From Salinarimonas sp051117315 (lineage in GTDB: Bacteria > Pseudomonadota > Alphaproteobacteria > Rhizobiales > Beijerinckiaceae), in the NCBI GenBank assembly GCA_051117315.1, contig JBNPEA010000152.1, positions 1-31,326 of the forward strand: a stretch of 31,326 bases of DNA, in the 5' to 3' direction. Of this stretch, positions 1 through 8,280 are shown piece after piece (position 1 is the stretch's first letter; every line of letters begins with the position of its first letter). A program made the translations under genes and the position numbers. Below the pieces are notes generated by a model. That model saw only the letters and a list, made by a program, of their open reading frames with translations, was not told the DNA's origin and made no database searches.

Positions 1-656
1 GCCGCCGCCGCGCCGACGGGGTCGCGGGCCTCGATGGCGTCGAGGATCGCCGTGTGCTCGCGCACGATGCGGGCGTAGGTCGCCTCCCGCGCGAGGCTGA
101 GCACGCGGATGCGCACGCCGTGGGCCTCCTCCGCCTTCACCAGCGCCGCGATGCGGCCGTAGCCGGTGGCCTCCGCCAGGGCCTGGTGGAAGACGTCGTC
201 GGCCTCGTTGAAGGCGAGCTGGTCGCGCGCCTCGGCCAGCGTCCGCATCCGCGCGACGAGCTCCCGGCAGCGGGCGAGCACGTCGTGCTCCCCGGCCGCC
301 GGCCCGATCTCGGCGAGGCGCGTCGCCACCGCGACCTCGAGCGCCTCGCGGATGAAGCGCGCCTCGAGGATGCGCTTGCGGTCGAGCTTCGCCACGAAGG
401 TGCCGCGGTGCGGACGCACCTCGATGAGCCCCGCCTCGGCCAGCCGGATGAAGGCCTCCCGCACCGGTGTGCGCGAGGCGTCGAGCGCGCGCGCCGTCTC
501 CACCTCCGAGAGCCGCATGCCCGGCCTCAGCCGCATGCGCACCAGGGCGGCGTAGAGCCACTCGTAGATCTGGCTCGCCGCCGAGCGGCTGAAGTCGAGG
601 CTGCGGCCGGCCTCGAGCAGGCCGCGCAGCTCGGTTTCGTGGATGACGTCGCTCAT
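1..656 (-). CDS. GntR-family (FadR/FCD subfamily) transcriptional regulator, 3' end missing
   Basis: The reading frame starts at an ATG at 656 on the minus strand and stays open to the window edge, giving about 218 residues; the C-terminus lies outside. The N-terminal part is a winged helix-turn-helix typical of GntR proteins, with the recognition-helix motif ASRTPVREAF followed by LAEAGLIEVRPHRGTFV. The rest is an all-helical FCD ligand domain; the FNEADDVFHQALAE segment supplies the Asp and His that in this subfamily bind a metal and ligand, and another His occurs in EHTAILDAIEARDP. FCD regulators commonly sense sugar acids and repress neighbouring uronate genes. Divergent placement beside a uronate operon, with an operator-like site over the operon promoter, suggests it is the local repressor. 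The family call is firm; the ligand (uronate or an aldonate) is inferred. Confidence 0.92.
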   Translation of the reverse strand, partial: MSDVIHETELRGLLEAGRSLDFSRSAASQIYEWLYAALVRMRLRPGMRLSEVETARALDASRTPVREAFIRLAEAGLIEVRPHRGTFVAKLDRKRILEARFIREALEVAVATRLAEIGPAAGEHDVLARCRELVARMRTLAEARDQLAFNEADDVFHQALAEATGYGRIAALVKAEEAHGVRIRVLSLAREATYARIVREHTAILDAIEARDPVGAAA

Positions 657-716
657 CGCAGGACAGGCGCTCTGGAGAAGGTCGCTCCGGCGCCGCGAAG
701 CGCCGTGCGGAGCAGA

Positions 717-746
717 TTGACACGTTTCGGCGCCGCGCACTAGTAT
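717..746 (+). promoter_or_regulatory. Candidate sigma70-type promoter of the uronide operon
   Basis: A perfect -35 hexamer TTGACA at 717-722 is followed after 18 bases by TAGTAT at 741-746, a 4/6 match to the -10 consensus. It lies between the divergent regulator and the binding-protein gene and points into the operon. Transcription would begin near 753, leaving an untranslated leader of about 235 bases. A consensus -35 is notable in such GC-rich DNA. No mapping data are available, so this is a sequence-based prediction. Confidence 0.6.
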
Positions 747-755
747 ACCGGTACT
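741..755. promoter_or_regulatory. Operator-like partly palindromic site overlapping the -10
   Basis: The stretch TAGTATACCGGTACT contains two overlapping palindromes, GTATAC (743-748) and TACCGGTA (746-753), directly over the predicted -10 box. GTATAC-type cores are typical of GntR/FadR-subfamily operators, including those of uronate regulators. Binding here would block the promoter, matching a repressor role for the divergent GntR protein. The site does not form one perfect palindrome, so the boundaries are uncertain. Confidence 0.45.
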
Positions 756-975
756 CGAGACGTCGGGCGGAGGCGGGAACCCGCAGCCGACCACGACGCG
801 ACGGCCGGCACGAGACCGGCGGGGAGGACGCCGAGGGCTGGACGCAGGGGCTTTGCGGCCCGGGCGATCCCGCGCTGACATCCACCCGACACGATGAGCT
901 GATCCGATCGCGCAGCCGGCTCCGCGCCGGCGCACGACGGGAGAGACGGCCCGGGCCGACCGCCCGGCGCCCTTC
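756..975 (+). other. Long untranslated leader of the uronide operon
   Basis: The regulator-to-operon gap (657-987) exceeds 300 bases. Beyond the promoter and operator it contains only GC-rich sequence with no convincing small open reading frame, riboswitch or terminator. It ends in a strong ribosome binding site, GGGAGGAG, a few bases before the ATG at 988. A regulatory RNA structure cannot be excluded by eye. Confidence 0.35.
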
Positions 976-987
976 GGGAGGAGAACG

Positions 988-2265
988 ATGAAGAAGCTGA
1001 TCACCACGCTCATGACCGGCGCCGCGGCGCTGGCGCTCACGGCCGGCGTGGCGGCCGCGCAGACGCAGGTTCGAATCGCCTGGTACAACGACGGCAACGA
1101 GGGCGAGGTGCTCGCCGACCTCGTCGAGCGCTTCGAGGAGGCGAACCCGGACATCGACGTCGTCATCGACACGGTCGCCTACCAGGCGATCCTCGAGTCG
1201 CTCCCGGTCCAGCTCGCCGCCGGCGAGGGGCCCGACATGGCCCGCGTCACCGATCTCGGCGGCCTCGCGGAGTACTACCTCGACCTGCGGCCGCACCTGC
1301 AGGATCCGGAATATTGGGAGGCCAGCTTCGGGCCGTTCCTGAACTGGCTGCGCGTCCCCGGCGACCAGGAGGCCATCCACGGCTTCATGACGCAGCTCAC
1401 CGTCACCGGTCCCTTCGTCAACAAGACGCTGTTCGAGCAGGCCGGCGTCGAGTTGCCGGGCGCGGGTGCGAACTGGTCGGAGTGGGCCGAGGCGGCGCGT
1501 CAGGTGGCCGAGGCCACCGGCGTGCAGATCCCCGTCGCCATCGACCGCTCCGGCCACCGCATCGCCGGCCCGGCGATCTCGATGGGCGCCGCCTATTTCG
1601 ACGCGGACGGCGAGCCGGCCGTGGTCGACGAGGGCTTCAAGGACTACGCCCGGATGCTCTACGAGTGGCATCAGGACGGCACCATGGCGAAGGACATCTT
1701 CGTCGCCGGCTCGGGCGGCACCTACGTGCCGGCCAACCAGGAATTCGTCAACGCGCAGACGGTGTTCTACTATTCGGGCTCCTGGCAGATCGGCCAGTTC
1801 GCCCAGAACATCGGCCAGGACTTCGACTGGTGGGCGGTGCCCAATCCCTGCGGCCCCGAGGCCTGCTCCGGCATGCCCGGCGGCGCGGCGCTCGTCGCGC
1901 TCGAAGGCACGGATCATCCCGAGGAGGTCGCGCGGGTGATGGAGTATCTCTCCTCGCCCGAGATCGTGGCCGAGTTCGCCGGCCGCACCCTGTTCCTGCC
2001 GGGCCACCTGCAGCTCAATCCGACGGCGATCGACTTCCAGACCGAGAACCCGCTCGCCGCGCACGCGCTGCAGACCTTCGCGGCGGAGGTGCCGAAGGTC
2101 GCCGCCGCGGCCTACGCCCTGCAGGGCTACACCAACAACCGCATCGTGTTCAACGCCACGATCGCGCGCATCTCCGAGGCGATCGGCGGTGAGATGTCGC
2201 TCGAGGACGCCTTCGGGCGCATCGAGACGGACATCGAGAACCAGCTCGCCGAGCAGGCGCGCTGA
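988..2265 (+). CDS. ABC sugar transporter, extracellular solute-binding protein (CUT1 type)
   Basis: This 425-residue periplasmic protein captures the sugar substrate for the importer that follows. Residues 1-24 are a Sec signal peptide (MKK start, long Ala/Leu core, cleavage after VAAAQ). The mature part has the family-1 solute-binding fold, beginning VRIAWYNDGNEGEVL and including the usual hinge and Trp/Tyr-rich binding segments such as VFYYSGSWQIGQF. A CGPEAC pair of cysteines near the SGMPGG segment could form a disulfide, unusual for this family. The start is fixed by the GGAGGAG ribosome site. It is the first gene of the operon, as is common for binding proteins, and is followed by a strong hairpin. 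The substrate is unknown; the downstream enzymes suggest a glucuronic-acid-containing oligosaccharide. Confidence 0.93.
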   Translation: MKKLITTLMTGAAALALTAGVAAAQTQVRIAWYNDGNEGEVLADLVERFEEANPDIDVVIDTVAYQAILESLPVQLAAGEGPDMARVTDLGGLAEYYLDLRPHLQDPEYWEASFGPFLNWLRVPGDQEAIHGFMTQLTVTGPFVNKTLFEQAGVELPGAGANWSEWAEAARQVAEATGVQIPVAIDRSGHRIAGPAISMGAAYFDADGEPAVVDEGFKDYARMLYEWHQDGTMAKDIFVAGSGGTYVPANQEFVNAQTVFYYSGSWQIGQFAQNIGQDFDWWAVPNPCGPEACSGMPGGAALVALEGTDHPEEVARVMEYLSSPEIVAEFAGRTLFLPGHLQLNPTAIDFQTENPLAAHALQTFAAEVPKVAAAAYALQGYTNNRIVFNATIARISEAIGGEMSLEDAFGRIETDIENQLAEQAR

Positions 2266-2287
2266 GCGCGCACGCCGGAACGAGACC

Positions 2288-2319
2288 GCCGCCGGCGGGG
2301 ATGCGATCCCGCCGGCGGC
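2288..2319 (+). terminator. Intergenic hairpin after the binding-protein gene (mRNA stabiliser or attenuator)
   Basis: Bases 2288-2299 pair with 2308-2319 in a perfect 12-bp GC-only stem around an 8-base loop. There is no run of T after it, so it is unlikely to be a full terminator. Hairpins between a binding-protein gene and its permease genes commonly stabilise the 5' message or allow partial read-through, giving more binding protein than membrane subunits. That role is inferred from position. Confidence 0.6.
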
Positions 2320-2345
2320 CCCCTCATCGGTGAAGGACGAGAGCG

Positions 2346-3389
2346 ATGTCGCACGCGCAGACGACGCCTGCGCCCGTCGAGGAGCGCCGCGGCCCCAGGG
2401 AGCTCGCCGGCGCGGCGGTCGGCGCGCTGTGGGCGGGCCTGATGCGCCTGTTCGAGCCGCCGATGGCCGCGCTGCAGCGGCTCGTCGGCATCGGGCGCAT
2501 GCCGTATCTCTTCCTCCTGCCGAACCTCGCCTTCTTCGGCGTGTTCGTGATCACGCCGCTGTTCATCAACCTCGGCTATTCCGTCACCGGCGGCACGGAT
2601 CTCTACCTGCAGGAGCGCCCCTTCGTCGGCGCCGAGCAGTACGGCCACCTGTTCGACTGCGGCAGCTACGTCGACCCGACCTCCTGCCGCGAGGACCGGT
2701 TCTGGCGCGGCGTCTACAACACGATCTCCTTCGTGACCTTCCAGGTCGCGTTCATGGTCCTGTTCGCCCTCGTCACGGCGCTCGTCCTCAACCGCGAGAT
2801 CCGCGCCCGCGGCTTCTTCCGGGCGGTGTTCTTCTTCCCGGTGCTGCTCTCGCCCGTCGTCGTGGCCCTGATCTGGAAGTGGATCCTGCTGCGCGACGGC
2901 CTGCTCAACGCGACCTTGATGGGCATGGGCTTCGACCGGGTGATCTGGCTCGCGGACGCGAACTGGGCGATGTTCTGGTCGGTCTTCGTCTCGGTCTGGG
3001 CGCATATGGGCTTCTACACGCTCATCCTGCTCGCCGGCCTCCAGGCGATCCCGCCGGACCTCTACGAGGCGGCCGAGATGGACGGCACCAGTCGCTGGCG
3101 CGCCTTCTGGCGCATCACCCTTCCGCTGCTCTGGCCGAACCTGCTCGTCGTGCTCGTGCTCGCGCTGATCCGCGCCGTGCAGATCTTCGACGAGGTCTAC
3201 GTGCTCACCGGCGGCGGGCCGGGCACCGCGACGCAATTCCTGGTGCAGTACATCTACAATACGGGCTTCGCCAACCGCGTGCAGAACTTCGGCCTCGCCT
3301 CCGCGGCCTCGGTCGTGCTCGGCGTCGTCCTGTTCGGGCTCACCATCACCCAGCTCGCCCTCGCGCGTCGGCGCGACGGGGCGACCTGA
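2346..3389 (+). CDS. ABC sugar transporter permease (MalF/UgpA type)
   Basis: This 347-residue inner-membrane protein forms one half of the transport channel. After a cytoplasmic extension of about 50 residues come six predicted membrane segments, the first near residues 53-78. The cytoplasmic EAA loop, YEAAEMDGTSRWRAFWRI (about 240-257), docks the ATPase. The first periplasmic loop is enlarged and holds two cysteines, Cys105 and Cys114, in FDCGSYVDPTSC, possibly disulfide bonded. The ATG at 2346 follows GGACGAGAG. It lies 22 bases before the second permease gene and works with it. Family assignment is secure; the substrate is inferred only from the operon. Confidence 0.93.
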   Translation: MSHAQTTPAPVEERRGPRELAGAAVGALWAGLMRLFEPPMAALQRLVGIGRMPYLFLLPNLAFFGVFVITPLFINLGYSVTGGTDLYLQERPFVGAEQYGHLFDCGSYVDPTSCREDRFWRGVYNTISFVTFQVAFMVLFALVTALVLNREIRARGFFRAVFFFPVLLSPVVVALIWKWILLRDGLLNATLMGMGFDRVIWLADANWAMFWSVFVSVWAHMGFYTLILLAGLQAIPPDLYEAAEMDGTSRWRAFWRITLPLLWPNLLVVLVLALIRAVQIFDEVYVLTGGGPGTATQFLVQYIYNTGFANRVQNFGLASAASVVLGVVLFGLTITQLALARRRDGAT

Positions 3390-3411
3390 GCCGGCCTCGG
3401 GAGGAGAGGGC

Positions 3412-4515
3412 ATGACCGCCGAGACCGCAGCCGCCACCACCGGCCAGGGCCGCGTCCCCCAGAAGGGCGTGGTGCTCGGCTTCCTCACCCGACGGCGCGG
3501 CGGCAAGCGCCTGCACTGGACCGACTGGGCCACCTACGCCTACCTCGCCTTCGGGCTCCTCCTGATGTTCGGGCCGATCGTCTGGCTGCTGCTCTCGTCG
3601 TTCAAGACCCAGGCCGGCCTGCAGGAATTCCCGCCGACCTTCCTGCCGCTGTCGCAGGTCACCGTGGAGGTCGAAGGCCACGCACGTCCCCTCCTCCTGT
3701 TCCAGGTGACGATGGAGGACGGCTCGGTGCGCGAGCTCGCCGAGGTGCGCCGCATCGGCATCGTCTCGACCATGATCGACCCTGCGAACCCGGACGAGCG
3801 CATCTCCGTGCCGATCGAGGCCCGTGAGCCGATCCGCGAGTTCACGCTCGCCGTGGAGAACTACACCACGCCGCTCAAGCAGTTCGCCTTCGGGCGCTAC
3901 CTCTGGAACTCGGTCTTCGTCACCGTGATCGCGACGATCATCACCTTGATCATCAACTCGATGGCGGCCTTCGCCCTGTCGATCTACGAGTTCAAGGGCC
4001 GCAACCTGGCGATGGGCTTCATCATCTCCACGCTGATGATCCCCATCACCATCGTGCTGGTACCGACCTACGTCGTGGTGGCCTCGCTCGGCATGGTGAA
4101 CTCGCTGTGGGGCGTGATCATCCCCGGCGCCGCGACGCCGACGGGCGTCTTCCTGCTGCGGCAGTACATGCTCACCCTGCCCAAGGAGCTGATCGAGGCC
4201 GCGCGCATGGACAAGGCGAGCGAGTGGCAGATCTACTGGCGCATCGTCCTGCCCCTGTCGCTGCCGGCGCTCGCGGTGCTCGCGATCTTCTCGATCATGT
4301 GGCGCTGGAACGACTTCCTCTGGCCGCTCATCGTGCTCAACCAGACCGAGGTCTACACGCTCCAGCTCGGGCTGAACGCCTTCCAGGGCGAGCTCAACAC
4401 GCAGTGGAACTACGTGCTGGCGATGACGGTCGTGACGCTCCTCCCGGTCGCCCTCGTCTTCGCCTTCCTGCAGCGCTTCATCACCACCGGCATCGCCTCG
4501 AGCGGGATGAAGTGA
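3412..4515 (+). CDS. ABC sugar transporter permease (MalG/UgpE type) with large periplasmic insertion
   Basis: The 367-residue product is the second channel subunit. It has a first membrane helix at about residues 41-63 and the EAA loop IEAARMDKASEWQIYWRI at about 261-278. MalG-type permeases are usually about 280 residues; the extra length lies between the first helix and the core. Roughly residues 82-150 form a hydrophilic, beta-like, charged segment (for example EVEGHARPL and FQVTMEDGSVREL) that should face the periplasm. It may contact the binding protein or substrate. Its ATG follows GGGAGGAGAGG. Downstream, before the ATPase gene, is an intergenic repeat. Family is secure; the insertion's role is unknown. 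Confidence 0.92.
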   Translation: MTAETAAATTGQGRVPQKGVVLGFLTRRRGGKRLHWTDWATYAYLAFGLLLMFGPIVWLLLSSFKTQAGLQEFPPTFLPLSQVTVEVEGHARPLLLFQVTMEDGSVRELAEVRRIGIVSTMIDPANPDERISVPIEAREPIREFTLAVENYTTPLKQFAFGRYLWNSVFVTVIATIITLIINSMAAFALSIYEFKGRNLAMGFIISTLMIPITIVLVPTYVVVASLGMVNSLWGVIIPGAATPTGVFLLRQYMLTLPKELIEAARMDKASEWQIYWRIVLPLSLPALAVLAIFSIMWRWNDFLWPLIVLNQTEVYTLQLGLNAFQGELNTQWNYVLAMTVVTLLPVALVFAFLQRFITTGIASSGMK

Positions 4516-4546
4516 TGGGGACCGCCGATGCACGACGCGCGCCGAT

Positions 4547-4666
4547 ACCTCCCCGCAGGGGAGGTCGGCCGCGCAGCGGCCTTGTGGGGGCGAGCGTTCG
4601 TGTTCGGCCGCCACCATTCGCCCCTACCCGGCGGCCTTCGGCCGCCGACCTCCCCTTCGGGAAGGT
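4547..4666. repeat. Composite palindromic intergenic repeat element
   Basis: Four small hairpins fill the gap between the second permease and the ATPase gene: CCTCCCC/GGGGAGG (4548-4564), GGCCGC/GCGGCC (4567-4581), GGCGGCC/GGCCGCC (4630-4646) and an imperfect ACCTCCCC/GGGAAGGT (4648-4666). The right block is approximately the reverse complement of the left, so the whole forms an inverted repeat of about 120 bp. Similar GC-rich palindromic repeats are scattered in many alphaproteobacterial genomes and are thought to be non-autonomous mobile elements. It may also fold in the operon transcript and alter expression downstream. Copy number in this genome cannot be seen here. Confidence 0.7.
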
Positions 4667-4704
4667 GAGGCGTCCCGCCCAAATCGAGACCCGGAGAGCC
4701 TGAC

Positions 4705-5850
<1,146 letters not shown>

Positions 5851-5878
5851 CGGCGAGAGCGCCGAGGAGCGCACAACG

Positions 5879-8269
5879 ATGAAGCTCGTCGAGAGCGCGG
5901 ATGCGATCCGCGACATCCCCCATGGCGTCGAGGTCGCCACCGACCGCGGCGCCCGCCTTCGCATCGTGCTCGCCGGGCCGGATCTGGCGCACGTGTCGCT
6001 GGTGCGTGCGGAGGGCCACCGGCTCGACCGGACCTGGACGATCGCCCCGAACGGCCTCGAGCCGCCGGAGGCCGGTCGCGCCCGCGACAGCCTGGAGGGC
6101 TTCTCGCCCCCGGAGACGGGCGTCACGCGGGAGGGCGATGTCGTCACCCTAGCCGGCGGCCACCTCGCCGTGACGATCCGCGCGAACCCGCTGCGGCTCG
6201 CCTTCCACCGCATCGGCGAGAGCGCGCCCTTCGCCGCGGACAGGCCGACGGGGGCCTACATGCTGTCGCGCAGGACGCACGGCTTCGTGCACCACATGGC
6301 GCGCCACCCGGCCGAGCGGCACTACGGCCTCGGCGACAAGGCGGGGCCTGTCGACCGCACCGGCCGGCGCTTCCGGCTCGAGGCGGTCGACCCCTGCGGC
6401 TACGACGGCGAGACCTCCGACCCGCTCTACAAGGTCGCGCCTCTCCTGATCTGCGACAACCGCGACAGCGGCATCGCCTACGGCATCCTCTACGACACTC
6501 ACGCCGCCGCGGAGATCGACGTCGGCGCGACGATCGACAACTACCACCCGCCCTTCCGCAGCTATCGCGCCGAGGACGGCGACCTCGACTATTGGGTCGT
6601 GCTCGGGCCGTCGGTACTCGACGTCGCGCGGAAGATCGATCGGCTCGTCGGCGGCCAGGCGCTGCCGCCGAAGTGGGCGCTCGGCTTCGGCCTCACCTCC
6701 ATGAGCATCGCCGACGCGCCGGACGCCGACGCGCGCATTCGCGAGATCATCGCGGACTTCGCGCGCCACGACCTGCCCTGCGACACGTTCCATTTCGGCT
6801 CCGGCTACACGCTGCACGGCGGCCGCCGCCACACCTTCCGCTGGAACGAGGCGAAGTTCCCCGATCCCGCCGGAACGCTCGCCGCGCTCCGCGAGGCGGG
6901 CCTGCGCACGATCACCAACATCAAGCCCTGCCTCCTCGACGATCATCCCGACTTCGAGCCGGCGGCGAAGGCCGGCATCCTCGTGCGCGACGGCGACGGC
7001 GCGGAGGCGCCGCCCGCGATCTCCGCCTTCTGGGACGGGCCCGGTGCCCATCTCGACTTCACCAATCCCGAGGGCGTCGCCTGGTGGCGCGGGCGCATGC
7101 GCGAGCGGCTGCTGGCGAACGGCGTCGATTCGATCTGGAACGACAACAACGAGTACGAGATCTGGGACGAGGACGCGCGCTGCGCCGGGTTCGGGCGGCC
7201 CTTCGACCTCGCGCTCGCGCGCCCGCTGCAGCCGCTGCTGATGACCCGCGCCTCGTTTCGCGAGCAGCAGGAGGTCGCGCCCGGCAAGCGGCCCTACGTC
7301 ATCACCCGCGCCGGCGGGCCGGGCATCGGGCGCTACGGCCAGAGCTGGACGGGCGACAACACGACCTCGTGGAAGACCTTGCGCTGGAACCTGGCGCAGG
7401 GCCTGTCCATGGGCCTCTCCGCCATGGGCAACACCGGACACGACGTCGGCGGCTTCCTGGGGACCGAGCCGGGGCCGGAACTGCTGGTTCGCTTCACCGA
7501 GCTCTGCAGCCTCTGGCCGCGCATGGTGATGAACTCGTGGAAGGCGTCGGGCATCACGACGCTGCCGTGGATGCACGAGGAGGCGATCCCCGCGATGCGC
7601 CAGGCGATGCGGCTGCGCTATCGGCTGATGCCCTACCTCTACGACGCGATGGTTCGCGCCGCCGAGGACGGCACGCCGCCGGTGAAGCCGCTCGGGACCC
7701 TCTTCCCGCACGACCCTGCTGTCCGTGACCGCGACGACCTCTTCGTGCTCGGCGACGACCTCCTCGTCGCGCCGGTGCTGGAGGAAGGCGCGCGCCGGCG
7801 CGCGGTGCCGCTGCCGGCGGGGTGCGGCTGGATCGACCTCCACACCGGCGAGCGCTTCGCGGGCGGCGCCGAGGCGATCGTCGACGCGCCGCTCGGCCGG
7901 CTGCCGGTTCTGGTGCGCGAGGGGGCGATGATCCCGGTCTCGCGGCAGCTGTCGCGCATCGACCCCGCTTGCGAGACCTGGCGCGGGCTACGCGTCTACC
8001 CGGCCGGCGACGGCATCTCGGAGGCCGTGCTCTACGAGGACGACGGCGAGACGGCCGACTGGCGCGGGGACGGCTCGTGCCGGGTCTTGCTCATGATGTC
8101 GGCAGAGGGTGGGGTCCTCGTGCTCGAGGCCCGGCGCCTCGGCGGCTACCGCCCGGCCTGGGACGCGCTGGAGGTGGAGATCGCCTCCCCACGCAGCTTC
8201 GGCGAGATCGTGCTCAACGGCGCCGTCGCCGACCCGGCCGCGCCGCTCCTGCTGCGCCTCGACCGGTGA
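5879..8269 (+). CDS. Glycoside hydrolase family 31 enzyme (alpha-glucosidase/xylosidase-like, cytoplasmic)
   Basis: I chose the ATG at 5879, preceded by GAGGAGCG, giving 796 residues; a longer frame would overlap the ATPase gene. GH31 enzymes cleave terminal alpha-glycosides by a retaining mechanism. The nucleophile is predicted as Asp422 in SIWNDNNEYEIWDED, and the acid/base as Asp493 in SWTGDNTTSW, followed by GNTGHDVGGF. There is an N-terminal beta-sandwich, the catalytic barrel and C-terminal beta domains. No signal peptide is visible, so it acts on imported sugar. Where many GH31 enzymes carry an Arg-x-x-His segment that holds the sugar hydroxyls, this one reads PRMVMNSWK with Asn552. 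Its neighbours are a glucuronoyl esterase and uronate catabolic enzymes, so the substrate may be an unusual alpha-linked sugar or uronide; this is inference. Confidence 0.9.
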   Translation: MKLVESADAIRDIPHGVEVATDRGARLRIVLAGPDLAHVSLVRAEGHRLDRTWTIAPNGLEPPEAGRARDSLEGFSPPETGVTREGDVVTLAGGHLAVTIRANPLRLAFHRIGESAPFAADRPTGAYMLSRRTHGFVHHMARHPAERHYGLGDKAGPVDRTGRRFRLEAVDPCGYDGETSDPLYKVAPLLICDNRDSGIAYGILYDTHAAAEIDVGATIDNYHPPFRSYRAEDGDLDYWVVLGPSVLDVARKIDRLVGGQALPPKWALGFGLTSMSIADAPDADARIREIIADFARHDLPCDTFHFGSGYTLHGGRRHTFRWNEAKFPDPAGTLAALREAGLRTITNIKPCLLDDHPDFEPAAKAGILVRDGDGAEAPPAISAFWDGPGAHLDFTNPEGVAWWRGRMRERLLANGVDSIWNDNNEYEIWDEDARCAGFGRPFDLALARPLQPLLMTRASFREQQEVAPGKRPYVITRAGGPGIGRYGQSWTGDNTTSWKTLRWNLAQGLSMGLSAMGNTGHDVGGFLGTEPGPELLVRFTELCSLWPRMVMNSWKASGITTLPWMHEEAIPAMRQAMRLRYRLMPYLYDAMVRAAEDGTPPVKPLGTLFPHDPAVRDRDDLFVLGDDLLVAPVLEEGARRRAVPLPAGCGWIDLHTGERFAGGAEAIVDAPLGRLPVLVREGAMIPVSRQLSRIDPACETWRGLRVYPAGDGISEAVLYEDDGETADWRGDGSCRVLLMMSAEGGVLVLEARRLGGYRPAWDALEVEIASPRSFGEIVLNGAVADPAAPLLLRLDR

Positions 8270-8280
8270 GGGAGGGCGCG

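Noticed and set aside
2127..3533. Long minus-strand open frame of 468 codons opposite the permease genes
   Set aside because: It is the antisense shadow of GC-rich codons; the product is low-complexity Arg/Glu/His-rich, matches no family, and the plus strand encodes clear transporter proteins.
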